A stretch of 32,899 nucleotides of DNA from Verrucomicrobia bacterium 12-59-8 (GCA_002279765.1 NCCR01000040.1:1-32899), one strand, 5' to 3'. Positions 16,237-24,007 are shown, numbered from the stretch's first letter. Translations and numbers: made by a program. The notes: a model not told the origin generated them from the letters alone.

Positions 16237-17538
16237 ATGAACGAACCGGCAATGCTAAACGAACCCGCCAGCGCCCAGTTTGCCACCGAGCATTTTTTTC
16301 GGCATGAGTCGGCGCGCCTTGTGGCCACACTCGTGGGCCAGTTCGGCGCGCAGCGGCTGCAGTGGGTGGAGGACGTGGTGCAGGAGGCGCTGGTGCGTGC
16401 GCTGCAGACCTGGCCGTATCGCGGTGTGCCGGACAATCCAGCCGCTTGGCTGACGCAGACCGCTCGCCATCTGGCTCTGGATCAACTCCGCCGCGAGCAG
16501 CGCTGGAACGAGCGCGAGGAAGGCATCTCCGCAGAGCAGGCCCGCTGGATGGCCGTCCCGGTGGAGGCCGCGGCAGGTGATGACGCCCACCTGCGTGACG
16601 ACACTCTGCGGCTGATGTTTGTGTGCTGCCACCCGCAGCTGTCAGCCGAGGCACAGATCGCTCTGGCGCTGCGAACTTTATGTGGCCTCAGCCCGGCGGA
16701 GATCGCGGCGGCATTTGTCACCAGCGAGGCCGCGATCTCAAAGCGGCTCGTGCGCGCACGGCAGCGCATTCGCGAGCTGGCGCTGCCCTTTGAACTGCCC
16801 GAGGCATATGAACTCCCGCAGCGCCTCGATGCCGTGCTGGCCTCTCTCTATCTGCTGTTCAATGAAGGCTACAAGGCCAGCAGTGGCGAACATCTGGTAC
16901 GCTCCGACCTTTGCCATGAGGCGATCCGGCTCACCGAACTGCTCGCCACACATCCCGCCACTGGCCTCCCGCAATGCCACGCCCTGCTGGCGCTCATGCT
17001 GCTGAGCGCCTCGCGCCTGCCTGCCCGCACTGATGAAGCAGGCGGCATCCTCCGTCTGCATGAGCAAGACCGCAGCCTTTGGGACCAATCGCTCATCCAT
17101 CGTGGAATCCACCATCTGCAGCACTCCGCGCGAGGCGAAACGCTCACCGAGTATCATTTGGAGGCCGGCATCGCTGCCTGTCACAGCACGGCAGCGAACC
17201 ACGCGGCAACCGACTGGCCGCGAATTCTCGCCCTCTATGATCAACTCATGCAGCTCACGTCTTCACCCGTGGTGGCCTTGAACCGTGCCATCGCCGTGGG
17301 GCGCGTGCATGGAGCGCAGCACGGACTGGAGGCGCTCGCCGCTGTTCAGGGCCTGGAGGGCTACCTTTCCCTGCACGCCGCACGGGGTACCTTTGCCGCA
17401 GAGCTAGGCCAGCCCCAGGCAGCCACCGTCCATTACCGCAGCGCGCTGGCCCTCGCGACCCTGCCTTCGGAACGCCGTTTTTTTGAGCGCCAGATCGCCG
17501 CATGTGAAGCTGCCGCACCAGCCCTTGCGACAAATTGA
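16237..17538 (+). CDS. ECF42-type (SigJ-like) extracytoplasmic function sigma factor with long C-terminal extension
   Basis: A 433-residue RNA polymerase sigma factor, more than twice the length of a standard ECF. Sigma region 2 spans about 20-90 (VEDVVQEALVRALQTWP, NPAAWLTQTARHLALDQLRR), region 4 about 120-185 (LSPAEIAAAFVTSEAAISKRLVRARQRI), and from 195 onward is a helical, TPR-like domain with VLASLYLLFNEGY, conserved in this class (DUF6596). ECF42 factors are encoded beside DGPF/YCII proteins in many bacteria and lack an anti-sigma factor, the C-terminal domain being thought to control activity; both features hold here. The frame stays open upstream to 16090, inside the TetR gene, but the ATG at 16237 gives the proper N-terminus; 16252 is an alternative. 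It probably drives the small-protein genes downstream. Confidence 0.92.
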   Translation: MNEPAMLNEPASAQFATEHFFRHESARLVATLVGQFGAQRLQWVEDVVQEALVRALQTWPYRGVPDNPAAWLTQTARHLALDQLRREQRWNEREEGISAEQARWMAVPVEAAAGDDAHLRDDTLRLMFVCCHPQLSAEAQIALALRTLCGLSPAEIAAAFVTSEAAISKRLVRARQRIRELALPFELPEAYELPQRLDAVLASLYLLFNEGYKASSGEHLVRSDLCHEAIRLTELLATHPATGLPQCHALLALMLLSASRLPARTDEAGGILRLHEQDRSLWDQSLIHRGIHHLQHSARGETLTEYHLEAGIAACHSTAANHAATDWPRILALYDQLMQLTSSPVVALNRAIAVGRVHGAQHGLEALAAVQGLEGYLSLHAARGTFAAELGQPQAATVHYRSALALATLPSERRFFERQIAACEAAAPALATN

Positions 17539-17555
17539 AAAAAATCTTTGTCCCA

Positions 17556-17587
17556 TTGTCCTTTTTCGTCCCGCCCATTCGTCGTCC
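17556..17587 (+). promoter_or_regulatory. Candidate ECF-type promoter ahead of the DGPF genes
   Basis: In the 99-bp gap after the sigma factor gene, TTGTCC (17556-17561) is followed after 18 bp by CGTCGTCC (17580-17587). A TGTC-type -35 and a CGTC-type -10 resemble ECF promoters, including the TGTCGA motif reported for ECF42, although the match is partial. A second TTGTCC lies at 17548-17553. The gene starts 50 bp further on. Confidence 0.35.
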
Positions 17588-17637
17588 CTTTGTAACCGCG
17601 ATATTTTCCCTTCTGAAATCCTACGCCCACCTTCGCC

Positions 17638-18030
17638 ATGAACGCTGAAACTCCCCTCCATGACTACCTCGTCCTCTCGCGCGGCCATTGGGACAAGGAC
17701 AAGCCCAAGGAGCAGATCGACACGGCCATCACAGATTTTTATGCCTGGCTGAATCGCCACATCGAAGCAGGCAGGATGCGTACTGGCAGCCGCCTCGGCA
17801 TGGACCACGCCTCCGTCTCCAAGGCCGGTGTCATCACCGACGGCCCGTTCGGCGAGGCCAAGGAAGTCGTGGGCGGCTACTGGTTTGTCAGCGCAGCCAG
17901 CCTGCGTGAAGCCGCCGATCTGCTGTCCCACAGCCCCACGCTTCTCTGCGGCCTCCATTACGAAGTCCGCCCGCTTGATCCACTGCTTTGCACGGCCTCT
18001 GACCTCACCAACGAAACTCCACCTGCATGA
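17638..18030 (+). CDS. DGPF (YCII-related) domain protein, first copy
   Basis: A 130-residue small cytoplasmic protein of the YCII/DGPF family (PF03795), a ferredoxin-like fold that may bind or convert small molecules. The name-giving motif is present as DGPFGEAKE (68-76), followed by the usual GGYWFVSAASLREAADLL helix-strand pair and a C-terminal EVRPL. Its biochemical role is unknown across the family. In Streptomyces and elsewhere the ECF42 sigma factor directly activates DGPF genes, and here this is the first gene after the sigma factor and a candidate ECF promoter. It overlaps the second copy by 4 bp (ATGA), so they are coupled and the proteins may form a heteromer. Confidence 0.9.
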   Translation: MNAETPLHDYLVLSRGHWDKDKPKEQIDTAITDFYAWLNRHIEAGRMRTGSRLGMDHASVSKAGVITDGPFGEAKEVVGGYWFVSAASLREAADLLSHSPTLLCGLHYEVRPLDPLLCTASDLTNETPPA

Positions 18031-18425
18031 ATCCCCAAAACCCCACGGACGAATATCTGCTGCTCATTCGAGGCACTCACTGGAACCACGGCATGTCCCC
18101 TTCTGAACTTCAGCATGTCATGACTGACTTTTACGCCTGGGTAGATCGCCTGGACAAGGCGGGCATCCACCGCGGCGCACAGCCCCTGATGGAAGAAGGC
18201 AAGCTCGTCTCCGGCCCGAAAGGAGCAAGCGTGACCGACGGCGTCTTTGCCGAGTCAAAAGAAGCCATCGCTGGATACTTTCGCATCGCCGTGGTCAGCA
18301 TGGACGAAGCCGTGCGCATCGCCCAGGAGTGCCCCATCCTCCAATACGGTGCCACCATCGAAGTCCGCCCCATCGCCGATCTCTGCCGTGCCATGGCCGA
18401 GGTCAAAGCCACCAGCCAAGATTGA
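18027..18425 (+). CDS. DGPF (YCII-related) domain protein, second, diverged copy
   Basis: A 132-residue paralogue of the preceding protein. Both start with a short lead, a Y-L-V/L-L strand (DEYLLLIRG), an FYAW helix and the motif region, here DGVFAESKE (71-79) with Val instead of Pro, then GYFRIAVVSMDEAVRIAQECP and EVRPI. The Pro-to-Val change in the otherwise nearly invariant DGPF motif may mean a structural partner and not an active subunit. It is translationally coupled to the first copy. The next gene begins 17 bp after its stop. Confidence 0.88.
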   Translation: MNPQNPTDEYLLLIRGTHWNHGMSPSELQHVMTDFYAWVDRLDKAGIHRGAQPLMEEGKLVSGPKGASVTDGVFAESKEAIAGYFRIAVVSMDEAVRIAQECPILQYGATIEVRPIADLCRAMAEVKATSQD

Positions 18426-18442
18426 TCCAACACTCCACCGCC

Positions 18443-18919
18443 ATGAACACACCCACCTATCCAGCCTTCAGTCCCTACATCACCGTTCACAATGCCACGC
18501 AGGCCATCGCCTTTTATCAGGCGGCCTTTGGTGCCACAGAACGCTTCCGTCTCGTCGATGCCTCATCCGGAAAAATCGGCCACGCCGAACTCACTGTACA
18601 GGGCAGCCTGCTCATGCTCTCAGATGAAAACCCCGCATGGAACAAGTCTCCACAAACGCTCGGCGGCACACCGGTGAAATTCAGCCTCATGGTGGAAAAC
18701 GCAGACGCCGCCATCGACACCGCCGTCGCAGCGGGAGCCACCGTGCTTATGCCCGCAGGCGATCAGTTCTACGGCTTCCGCAGCGGCTCCGTGCGCGATC
18801 CCTTCGGCCACGAATGGATGCTCCAGCACGAGATCGAAAAAGTCTCCCCCGAGGAGATGCAAAAACGCTGGAGCGCGATGCTCGAAAACTGTCAGACTCC
18901 CAAAGAAGCGGGCAAGTAA
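18443..18919 (+). CDS. VOC-superfamily protein (glyoxalase/bleomycin resistance, PhnB-like)
   Basis: A 158-residue vicinal oxygen chelate protein with two beta-alpha-beta-beta-beta repeats. It opens SPYITVHNATQAIAFYQAAFGATE, typical of the PhnB/YdcJ-like branch, and includes HAELTVQGSLLMLSDE, an Ala-rich helix (NADAAIDTAVAAGATVLMP), DQFYGFRSGSVRDPFGHEWMLQHEIE and the family tail VSPEEMQKRWSAM. Members bind a divalent metal or a hydrophobic ligand; a reaction cannot be assigned. The ATG at 18443 matches the family N-terminus, although the frame runs on upstream. It is the third small gene of the ECF42 array. Confidence 0.88.
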   Translation: MNTPTYPAFSPYITVHNATQAIAFYQAAFGATERFRLVDASSGKIGHAELTVQGSLLMLSDENPAWNKSPQTLGGTPVKFSLMVENADAAIDTAVAAGATVLMPAGDQFYGFRSGSVRDPFGHEWMLQHEIEKVSPEEMQKRWSAMLENCQTPKEAGK

Positions 18920-18964
18920 GCCCCAACACCACCTCTCTCAATCCACCCACACAACGCGCACACC

Positions 18965-19504
18965 ATGATCAAAAAAATACTGCTCCTTCTCGTCCTCCTC
19001 ATCGCCGCCATCTGCGTCATCGCCTCTTTCCAGTCCGATGACATGAACATCACCCGCTCCGCCACCACCACGGCTGCGCCAGAAACTGTTTTCAAAGTAG
19101 TGAACGACTTCCGCCAGTGGGATGCGTGGTCGCCCTGGTCCAAGCTGGACCCCACGATGAAGAAAAGCCTCGAAGGCCCGCCCGAAGGCGTAGGTGCCAT
19201 TTACAAGTGGTCCGGCAGCAACGAAGTCGGCGAAGGCAGCACCACGCTCGTGGAGAGCAAGCCCAACGAAAAGATCGGCATGAAACTGGAGTTCGTACGC
19301 CCCTTTGCCGGCACCAGCGATGTCCAGTTCATCTTCACACCCGAAGGCACCGGCACCAAAATCACTTGGGCCATGCAGAGCAAGAAGCCCTTCATCGGCA
19401 AGATCATGGGCATGTTCATGGACTGCGAAAAAATGTGCGGCGACCAGTTCCTCGAAGGTCTCGCCAATTTGAAAAAGGTCGCTGAAGCCGCCCCAAAATC
19501 CTGA
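18965..19504 (+). CDS. Membrane-anchored SRPBCC (polyketide cyclase-like) protein
   Basis: A 179-residue protein with an N-terminal hydrophobic segment (about 4-21, KILLLLVLLIAAICVIAS) and then a START/Bet v1-like SRPBCC domain (PF10604-like): ITRSATTTAAPETVFKVVNDFRQWDAWSPW, YKWSGSNEVGEGSTTLVE, TKITWAMQSKKPFIGKIM and a long C-terminal helix (CGDQFLEGLANLKKV). The fold holds a deep hydrophobic pocket. The anchor suggests that the domain faces the periplasm or is tethered to the membrane, which sets it apart from the two soluble AHSA1 proteins in the array. Function unknown. The next gene starts 21 bp downstream. Confidence 0.88.
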   Translation: MIKKILLLLVLLIAAICVIASFQSDDMNITRSATTTAAPETVFKVVNDFRQWDAWSPWSKLDPTMKKSLEGPPEGVGAIYKWSGSNEVGEGSTTLVESKPNEKIGMKLEFVRPFAGTSDVQFIFTPEGTGTKITWAMQSKKPFIGKIMGMFMDCEKMCGDQFLEGLANLKKVAEAAPKS

Positions 19505-19525
19505 ACTTTCCTCTCAGCGCACACC

Positions 19526-19987
19526 ATGCTTGCTCCGCTCGACATTGTTCAAACCGAGGCCCAGCCTGCTGCGGTGATTCACATCACCGTGGCGCGTGAC
19601 AAAATCCAAGAAGTGATGGGACCCGCCATCATGGAAACAATGTCCGCCGCCTCCTCGCAGGGCATCGGCCCCATCGGGCCGGTGTTCGCCCATCACTTCG
19701 GCATGACACCCGGCATCTTCAATTTCGAAGTCGGCGTCCCCGTCTCCGGTCCGGTGACTCCTGTGGATCGTGTGAAGCAGAGCGAACTGCCCGCCGCCAA
19801 AGTCGCGCGCACCATTTACACCGGCCCCTATGAAGGTCTTGGCGATGCCTGGGGCGACTTCATCGACATGATCGAAGCCCAGGGCCTCACCCGCGCCCCC
19901 AATCTCTGGGAGCGCTATCTCACGGATCCATCCACGACGCCAAATTCCGCTGATTACCAAACGGAGCTGAACCACCCCATCCTTTAA
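19526..19987 (+). CDS. GyrI-like/AraC effector-binding-domain protein
   Basis: A 153-residue stand-alone small-molecule-binding domain (PF06445, GyrI/SOUL-like). Typical elements are IVQTEAQPAAVIHITVARDKIQEVMGPAIMETMSAASSQG, FEVGVPVSGPV and VARTIYTGPYEGLGDAWGDFIDMIEAQGL, then WERYLTDPSTTP. This domain forms the drug-binding part of BmrR and Rob and occurs alone in GyrI; some stand-alone members hydrolyse or bind cyclic hydrophobic compounds. There is no DNA-binding part here. It lies between the anchored SRPBCC protein and an AHSA1 protein in the ECF42 array. Confidence 0.87.
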   Translation: MLAPLDIVQTEAQPAAVIHITVARDKIQEVMGPAIMETMSAASSQGIGPIGPVFAHHFGMTPGIFNFEVGVPVSGPVTPVDRVKQSELPAAKVARTIYTGPYEGLGDAWGDFIDMIEAQGLTRAPNLWERYLTDPSTTPNSADYQTELNHPIL

Positions 19988-19999
19988 TTCATTCGCAAC

Positions 20000-20488
20000 A
20001 TGCCCCTGCCCGCTCCTATCGAATCCCCTCTCTCCGACCGAGAACTCGTTCTAGTGCGTGAAACCGACGTACCTGCTGCCAAACTCTACGCCGGATGGAC
20101 GCAGCCTGATCTGCTCGTCCAGTGGTTCACACCCAGGCCCTGGACCACCACAGCCTGCGAGCTCGACCTGCGCCCAGGCGGCACCTGCAAAACCACCATG
20201 CGCAGTCCCGAGGGCGAAGAGTTCCCCAATGTCGGTATCTACCTCGAAATCGTGCCCAACGAAAAGCTCGTCTTCACCGACGCTTATCTGCCGAATTGGG
20301 AGCCCAACCCCAATCACTTCTTCACCGCCGTCCTCACCTGGGAAACACTGCCGACTGGCAAAACTCGCTACACCGCCCGCGCCCGCCACTGGAGCCAGGA
20401 AGCCTGCGAAAAGCACGCCGCCATGGGATTCATCGACGGCTGGGGCAAGGCGTTTGATCAGCTCGTTGAATTAGTTGGTTCGAAGTAG
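20000..20488 (+). CDS. AHSA1/SRPBCC-family protein, first copy
   Basis: A 162-residue soluble START-like domain of the Aha1 C-terminal branch (PF08327). The family core is present: ELVLVRETDVPAAKLYAGWTQPDLLVQWFTP, ACELDLRPGGTCKTTM, FPNVGIYLEIVPNEKLVFTDAY, HFFTAVLTWETLPTGKTRYTARARHWSQEACEKHAAMGFIDGWGKAFDQL. Bacterial members bind hydrophobic ligands, with few known functions. The start is 12 bp after the GyrI-like gene. It resembles the other AHSA1 protein in the array, and the shared RPGG and EI-N-E motifs point to old duplication. Confidence 0.9.
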   Translation: MPLPAPIESPLSDRELVLVRETDVPAAKLYAGWTQPDLLVQWFTPRPWTTTACELDLRPGGTCKTTMRSPEGEEFPNVGIYLEIVPNEKLVFTDAYLPNWEPNPNHFFTAVLTWETLPTGKTRYTARARHWSQEACEKHAAMGFIDGWGKAFDQLVELVGSK

Positions 20489-20540
20489 CCTGCGATTTTC
20501 ACTCGTCGTCATTTCCAACTCCGCAACACCTGCTCATCTT

Positions 20541-20984
20541 ATGTCTGCTTACATCCAACCCTACCTCTTCTTCGGCGGCCGCTGTGAAGAAGCCATCGAG
20601 TTCTACAAAACCGCCATCGGCGCCGAAGTGCAGATGTTCATGCGCTACAGCGACAGCCCTGACCCTATGCCGCCCGACATGCTGCCTGAAGGCTATGAAT
20701 GCAAAGTCATGCACGCCAGCTTCAAGATCGGCAGCAGCGTGATCCTCGCCTCCGACGGCTGCGGTGGTGAGGAGAGCCAAGGCTTTCGCGGCTTCTCGCT
20801 GTCACTTGCTTTGCCGACGGAAGCCGAGACCGAGCGTGCCTTCAATGCCCTGGCTGAGGGCGGTGCCGTGAACATGCCCCTGGGCAAGACCTTCTGGTCG
20901 CCACGCTTTGGCATGCTGCAGGACAAGTTTGGCATGGGCTGGATGGTCACCGTCGCTCCCAGTGCTGAAGCAAAGAATGCCTGA
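20541..20984 (+). CDS. PhnB-like VOC-superfamily protein
   Basis: A 147-residue VOC protein of the PhnB/3-dmu-9_3-mt branch: IQPYLFFGGRCEEAIEFYKTAIGAEVQMFMRYSDSPDPMP, VMHASFKIGSSVILASDGC, FSLSLALPTEAETERAFNALAEGGAVNMPLGKTFWSPRFGMLQDKFGMGWMVTV. Length and order fit E. coli PhnB, a protein of unknown function. The ATG at 20541 matches the usual MS-YIQPYLFF start, although the frame is open from 20475. It follows an AHSA1 gene and precedes another VOC gene after 19 bp. Confidence 0.9.
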   Translation: MSAYIQPYLFFGGRCEEAIEFYKTAIGAEVQMFMRYSDSPDPMPPDMLPEGYECKVMHASFKIGSSVILASDGCGGEESQGFRGFSLSLALPTEAETERAFNALAEGGAVNMPLGKTFWSPRFGMLQDKFGMGWMVTVAPSAEAKNA

Positions 20985-21003
20985 ACCACAACCTCTTCGC
21001 GCC

Positions 21004-21504
21004 ATGCAAAAAATCAGCCCATTCCTGTGGTTCGATGACAATGCCGAGGAGGCCGTGGACTTTTATCTCTCCGTCTTTAAAGACGGCAAGATCCTGCGCA
21101 TCTCCCACTACCCTGAAGTGCCGCCGGAAGAAAGGCCGCCGTGGCCTTCTGATTGCACGGTAATGACGGTGGAGTTTGAGCTCTTTGGCCAGCACTACAT
21201 TGCTTTGAATGGCGGCCCATTGTTCACCTTCAACGAATCCATTTCCTTCGTGGTGTCCTGTGAGACGCAGGAGGAGTTGGACCGTTATTGGGATGCGCTC
21301 CTCACCGATGGCGGCATGCCCAGTCAATGTGGCTGGCTCAAGGACAAATTCGGCGTCTCTTGGCAGGTCGTTCCCACGGCCCTGACAGACCTTATGACCT
21401 CTAGCGATCCCGCCGTCTGCTCACGTGTCACTCTGGCCATGCTGAACATGATCAAGCTCGACATTGCCACCCTGCAACAAGCCGCACAGCCCAAAGAATT
21501 CTAA
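21004..21504 (+). CDS. VOC-superfamily protein (3-demethylubiquinone methyltransferase-like domain)
   Basis: A 166-residue protein of the 3-dmu-9_3-mt family (PF06983), a VOC-fold group named after a misassigned methyltransferase. The N-terminus MQKISPFLWFDDNAEEAVDFYLSVFKDGKI is nearly diagnostic, with FELFGQHYIALNGGP, FNESISFVVSCETQEELDRYWDALL and CGWLKDKFGVSWQVVPTAL. An ATG at 20977, overlapping the previous stop, is in frame, but the family N-terminus points to 21004. It is the third VOC protein of the array. Ligand or reaction unknown. Confidence 0.9.
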   Translation: MQKISPFLWFDDNAEEAVDFYLSVFKDGKILRISHYPEVPPEERPPWPSDCTVMTVEFELFGQHYIALNGGPLFTFNESISFVVSCETQEELDRYWDALLTDGGMPSQCGWLKDKFGVSWQVVPTALTDLMTSSDPAVCSRVTLAMLNMIKLDIATLQQAAQPKEF

Positions 21505-21513
21505 CCACCCTTC

Positions 21514-21948
21514 ATGAGCCTTTCTCAAGACCCCACCTCCGAAATCATCAGCACCCGCATTTTCCCTGTGAGCCGCAGGAAGTTGTTCACCGCCTTCAGC
21601 GATCCCCGGCAGCTCGAAGTGTGGTGGGGCCCCAAGGGCTTTAAAAACACCTTTGATGAGTTCCACTTCCGGCCCGGCGGAGATTGGAAATTCACCATGC
21701 ACGGACCCGATGGCACGAACTATGCGAATCACAGCGTCTTTGCCGAAATCGCGAATGACGAGCGCATTATCTTTGACCACATCGCCCCCAACTTCCGCAT
21801 GACCATCACCTTTGCCGAAGCTGAAGGAGGAACGCGCTTGACCTGGTGCATGCGCTTCGAAAGCGCCGAAATCTGCGACCGCTTCAAGCCCGTCTGCATT
21901 CCCGCCAACGAAGAAAACTTTGACCGTCTCGCCGCCCACCTCCTTTAA
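21514..21948 (+). CDS. AHSA1/SRPBCC-family protein, second copy
   Basis: A 144-residue soluble protein of the Aha1 C-terminal START-like family: STRIFPVSRRKLFTAFSDPRQLEVWWGPKGF, FHFRPGGDWKFTMHGPDGT, NHSVFAEIANDERIIFDH, RMTITFAEAEGGTRLTWCMRF. It starts 9 bp after the preceding VOC gene. The short length and the WWGPKGF motif are typical of members sitting beside VOC and DGPF genes in ECF42-like loci. Hydrophobic ligand binding is expected, function unknown. Confidence 0.9.
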   Translation: MSLSQDPTSEIISTRIFPVSRRKLFTAFSDPRQLEVWWGPKGFKNTFDEFHFRPGGDWKFTMHGPDGTNYANHSVFAEIANDERIIFDHIAPNFRMTITFAEAEGGTRLTWCMRFESAEICDRFKPVCIPANEENFDRLAAHLL

Positions 21949-22005
21949 GCCAGCCTCAGGCATTCCCGATTACCACCATTCGTCACCCTTCCTCCTCTCC
22001 ACTCC

Positions 22006-22386
22006 ATGAAATACGCCCCACTCGCCGCCTCCATCCTCCTCGGACTTCTCTTTGTGATGTCCGCCATCACCATCCTGTTCAACCTCGCGCCTATGCCCGA
22101 ACTTCCCAAGGACACACCCATCTCCCACTTCATGGCAGCCTTTGGCCCCACGGGTTACATGAAGTTTGTGAAGGTAATCGAGCTTCTCGGCGGCATTCTC
22201 CTCATCATCCCCAAGACGCGGAATCTCGGCCTGCTCTGCCTCGGCCCCATCCTCGTGAACATCCTCGCTTTCCATCATTTCGTGGCAGGTGATGGCATCT
22301 TCCAGCCCATGCTCATCGTCATCTCTCTCCTTGCCGCCTATCTGCTTTGGTCCGAACGCAAGGCCTGGGCTGCACTGCTGCGGTGA
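22006..22386 (+). CDS. DoxX-like small membrane protein
   Basis: A 126-residue protein with four predicted membrane helices (about 5-27, 50-68, 76-93 and 101-119), the layout of DoxX/DoxD-like proteins. The segment YMKFVKVIELLGGILLIIPKTRNLG fits the family, in which a helix with a conserved Glu is followed by a short basic loop. DoxX-type proteins have been linked to quinone-related redox chemistry and oxidative-stress protein complexes, but many are unassigned. It is the last gene of the ECF42 array. The 62 bp to the MFS gene contain no terminator I can identify. Confidence 0.82.
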   Translation: MKYAPLAASILLGLLFVMSAITILFNLAPMPELPKDTPISHFMAAFGPTGYMKFVKVIELLGGILLIIPKTRNLGLLCLGPILVNILAFHHFVAGDGIFQPMLIVISLLAAYLLWSERKAWAALLR

Positions 22387-22448
22387 GTGGCGACAAATGA
22401 AAGGTTGCGTGGATAAGCGCGGTTCACAGAGTTGTCCCACCAACCACC

Positions 22449-23723
22449 ATGTCTTCCAGCTCCCCCAAATGGTACTCCACCGTCACTCGCTACCAATGGC
22501 TGGTGCTGCTCGTCGCTTCACTCGGCTGGGTCTTCGATGCGTTTGAAGGGCAGATCTACAATCTGACGCGTGCGGACATGCTGCCGGAACTCCTGCACGT
22601 GGACGCGGGTGATCCGCTGGTGAAAGTGTGGGGGGAGCGGTTTCTCGGCATCTTCCTGCTCGGCGGCACGTTTGGCGGGCTGCTGTTCAGCTCGCTGGCA
22701 GATAAGTGGGGGCGCAATCCGGTCATGGCGCTGACGATCTTGTTCTACTCCGTGTTCTCCGGCATCACCGCCTTTGCCGGTGAGATCTGGCAGGTCGGTG
22801 CCCTGCGCTTCCTCGTGGCGATGGGCGTGGGCGGTGAATGGGCCGTGGGCGCTGCTCTGGTGGCCGAAGTATTTCCCAAAGAAGCACGCGAACGCGCTGG
22901 CGGCATCTTCCATGCCACGAGCGTGGCAGGCCTCTGGCTCGCGGCCGCATCCGGCCTCTGGGTCGGCACCCAATGGCGCACGGCTTACATGATTGGCGTC
23001 ATCCCTGCACTGCTAGTGCTTTGGGTGCGGTTCAGCATCAAGGAGCCGGAGGCATGGAAAGAGGCGCGAAAATCCAAGGCCAAGCGCATGGGCAGCTTCA
23101 GCGAACTACTCGGCACGCCGCGCTGGCGTTCACGAGCCATCTTCGGTGCTCTGCTGGCCATGGTGGGACTCGCCACATTCTGGGGCGTCGTTGTCGCAGG
23201 TCAGGACATCGCCGCTGACTTCTTGAAACGTGCGGGAGATCCTGATTGGTCCAGCAAATCGAAGATCGCCTTCGGCTTCATTCAAACGGCAGGAGCAGGC
23301 GCAGGCATGCTCGCATTTGGGCCGCTGAGCGCCCGCTGGGGCTGCAAGAAGACCTTTGTCTTCATGCACCTCGCCGCGCTGGCCATGACGCCCATCATCT
23401 GCTGGCTGCCTTCGTATTTCGGCAGCTACGCGCTGCTGCTCGTACTCCTGCCTGTATTTGGCTTCTTTGCGCAGGGCATCCATGCAGGCTATGCAGCCTT
23501 TTTTCCGGCGCTGTTTCCCACGCATCTGCGCGCCACCGGCTCCGGCTTTTGTTTCAATACAGGCCGCCTGCTCGCGGCCCCTGTGCTCATCTGGCTGAGT
23601 GCCTGGATGAAATCCACCATGGACCTCCGCACTGCGATCACCTGCCTCGGCGGGTTTTTCCTGCTCGGCCTGCTTTTCCTCGCTTGTCTGCCGGAAACAC
23701 AGGGAGAAGATTTACCAGAGTAA
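22449..23723 (+). CDS. Major facilitator superfamily transporter (SHS/metabolite:H+ symporter-like)
   Basis: A 424-residue MFS transporter with about 12 membrane helices. Family marks are an acidic residue in TM1 (WVFDAFEGQIYNLT), the loop 2-3 motif LADKWGRNP (83-91) and the TM4 signature GVGGEWAVGAALVAEVFP (126-143), followed by the WRTAYMIGVIPALLVLWVR region. These suit proton symporters for sugars, carboxylates or sialic acid. Late helices carry HAGYAAFFPALFPTHLRATGSGFCFNTGR, the second-half counterpart. It precedes the MoaD-like gene by 9 bp, so it is probably the first gene of a three-gene operon. The substrate is unknown. Confidence 0.9.
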   Translation: MSSSSPKWYSTVTRYQWLVLLVASLGWVFDAFEGQIYNLTRADMLPELLHVDAGDPLVKVWGERFLGIFLLGGTFGGLLFSSLADKWGRNPVMALTILFYSVFSGITAFAGEIWQVGALRFLVAMGVGGEWAVGAALVAEVFPKEARERAGGIFHATSVAGLWLAAASGLWVGTQWRTAYMIGVIPALLVLWVRFSIKEPEAWKEARKSKAKRMGSFSELLGTPRWRSRAIFGALLAMVGLATFWGVVVAGQDIAADFLKRAGDPDWSSKSKIAFGFIQTAGAGAGMLAFGPLSARWGCKKTFVFMHLAALAMTPIICWLPSYFGSYALLLVLLPVFGFFAQGIHAGYAAFFPALFPTHLRATGSGFCFNTGRLLAAPVLIWLSAWMKSTMDLRTAITCLGGFFLLGLLFLACLPETQGEDLPE

Positions 23724-23732
23724 CACGCGCCC

Positions 23733-24002
23733 ATGCCCACGGTTCACTTCACCGCCAATCTCGCGAGCCAGACCGCGGCACCTGTCTGCCAGGTAGATGG
23801 AGCCACGGTGCGCGAAGCGCTGCACGCGGTGTTCACGCAGCATCCCACACTGCGCAGCTATGTGCTCGATGATCAGGGCGCGGTGCGGCAGCACGTCGTC
23901 GTATTTGTCGATGGCACCGCGATCACTGACCGGCGAAAATTGGCAGACGCCGTACGACCGGACTCGGAAATCTTTGTCATGCAGGCACTCTCAGGAGGAT
24001 GA
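23733..24002 (+). CDS. MoaD/ThiS-family ubiquitin-like protein with C-terminal Gly-Gly
   Basis: An 89-residue beta-grasp protein of the ThiS/MoaD family (PF02597): VHFTANLASQTAAPVCQVDGATVREALHAVFTQHPTLRSYVLDDQGAVRQHVVVFVDGTAI, ending MQALSGG. The terminal Gly-Gly is the part adenylated by an E1-like enzyme (MoeB/ThiF) and then turned into a thiocarboxylate or conjugated to a target. It is not near moa or thi genes; its partner is the beta-propeller gene that overlaps it. The codons of the last three residues also form the Shine-Dalgarno sequence of that gene. A sulfur carrier or a protein modifier are both possible. Confidence 0.88.
   Translation: MPTVHFTANLASQTAAPVCQVDGATVREALHAVFTQHPTLRSYVLDDQGAVRQHVVVFVDGTAITDRRKLADAVRPDSEIFVMQALSGG
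23993..23998 (+). promoter_or_regulatory. Strong ribosome binding site that fixes the propeller-gene start
   Basis: AGGAGG at 23993-23998 is the clearest Shine-Dalgarno sequence in the window. It abuts an ATG at 23999 (spacing zero, unusable) but is 9 nt from the ATG at 24008, which I therefore take as the start. It is formed by the Gly-Gly codons of the MoaD-like gene. Confidence 0.8.
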
Positions 24003-24007
24003 ACATC

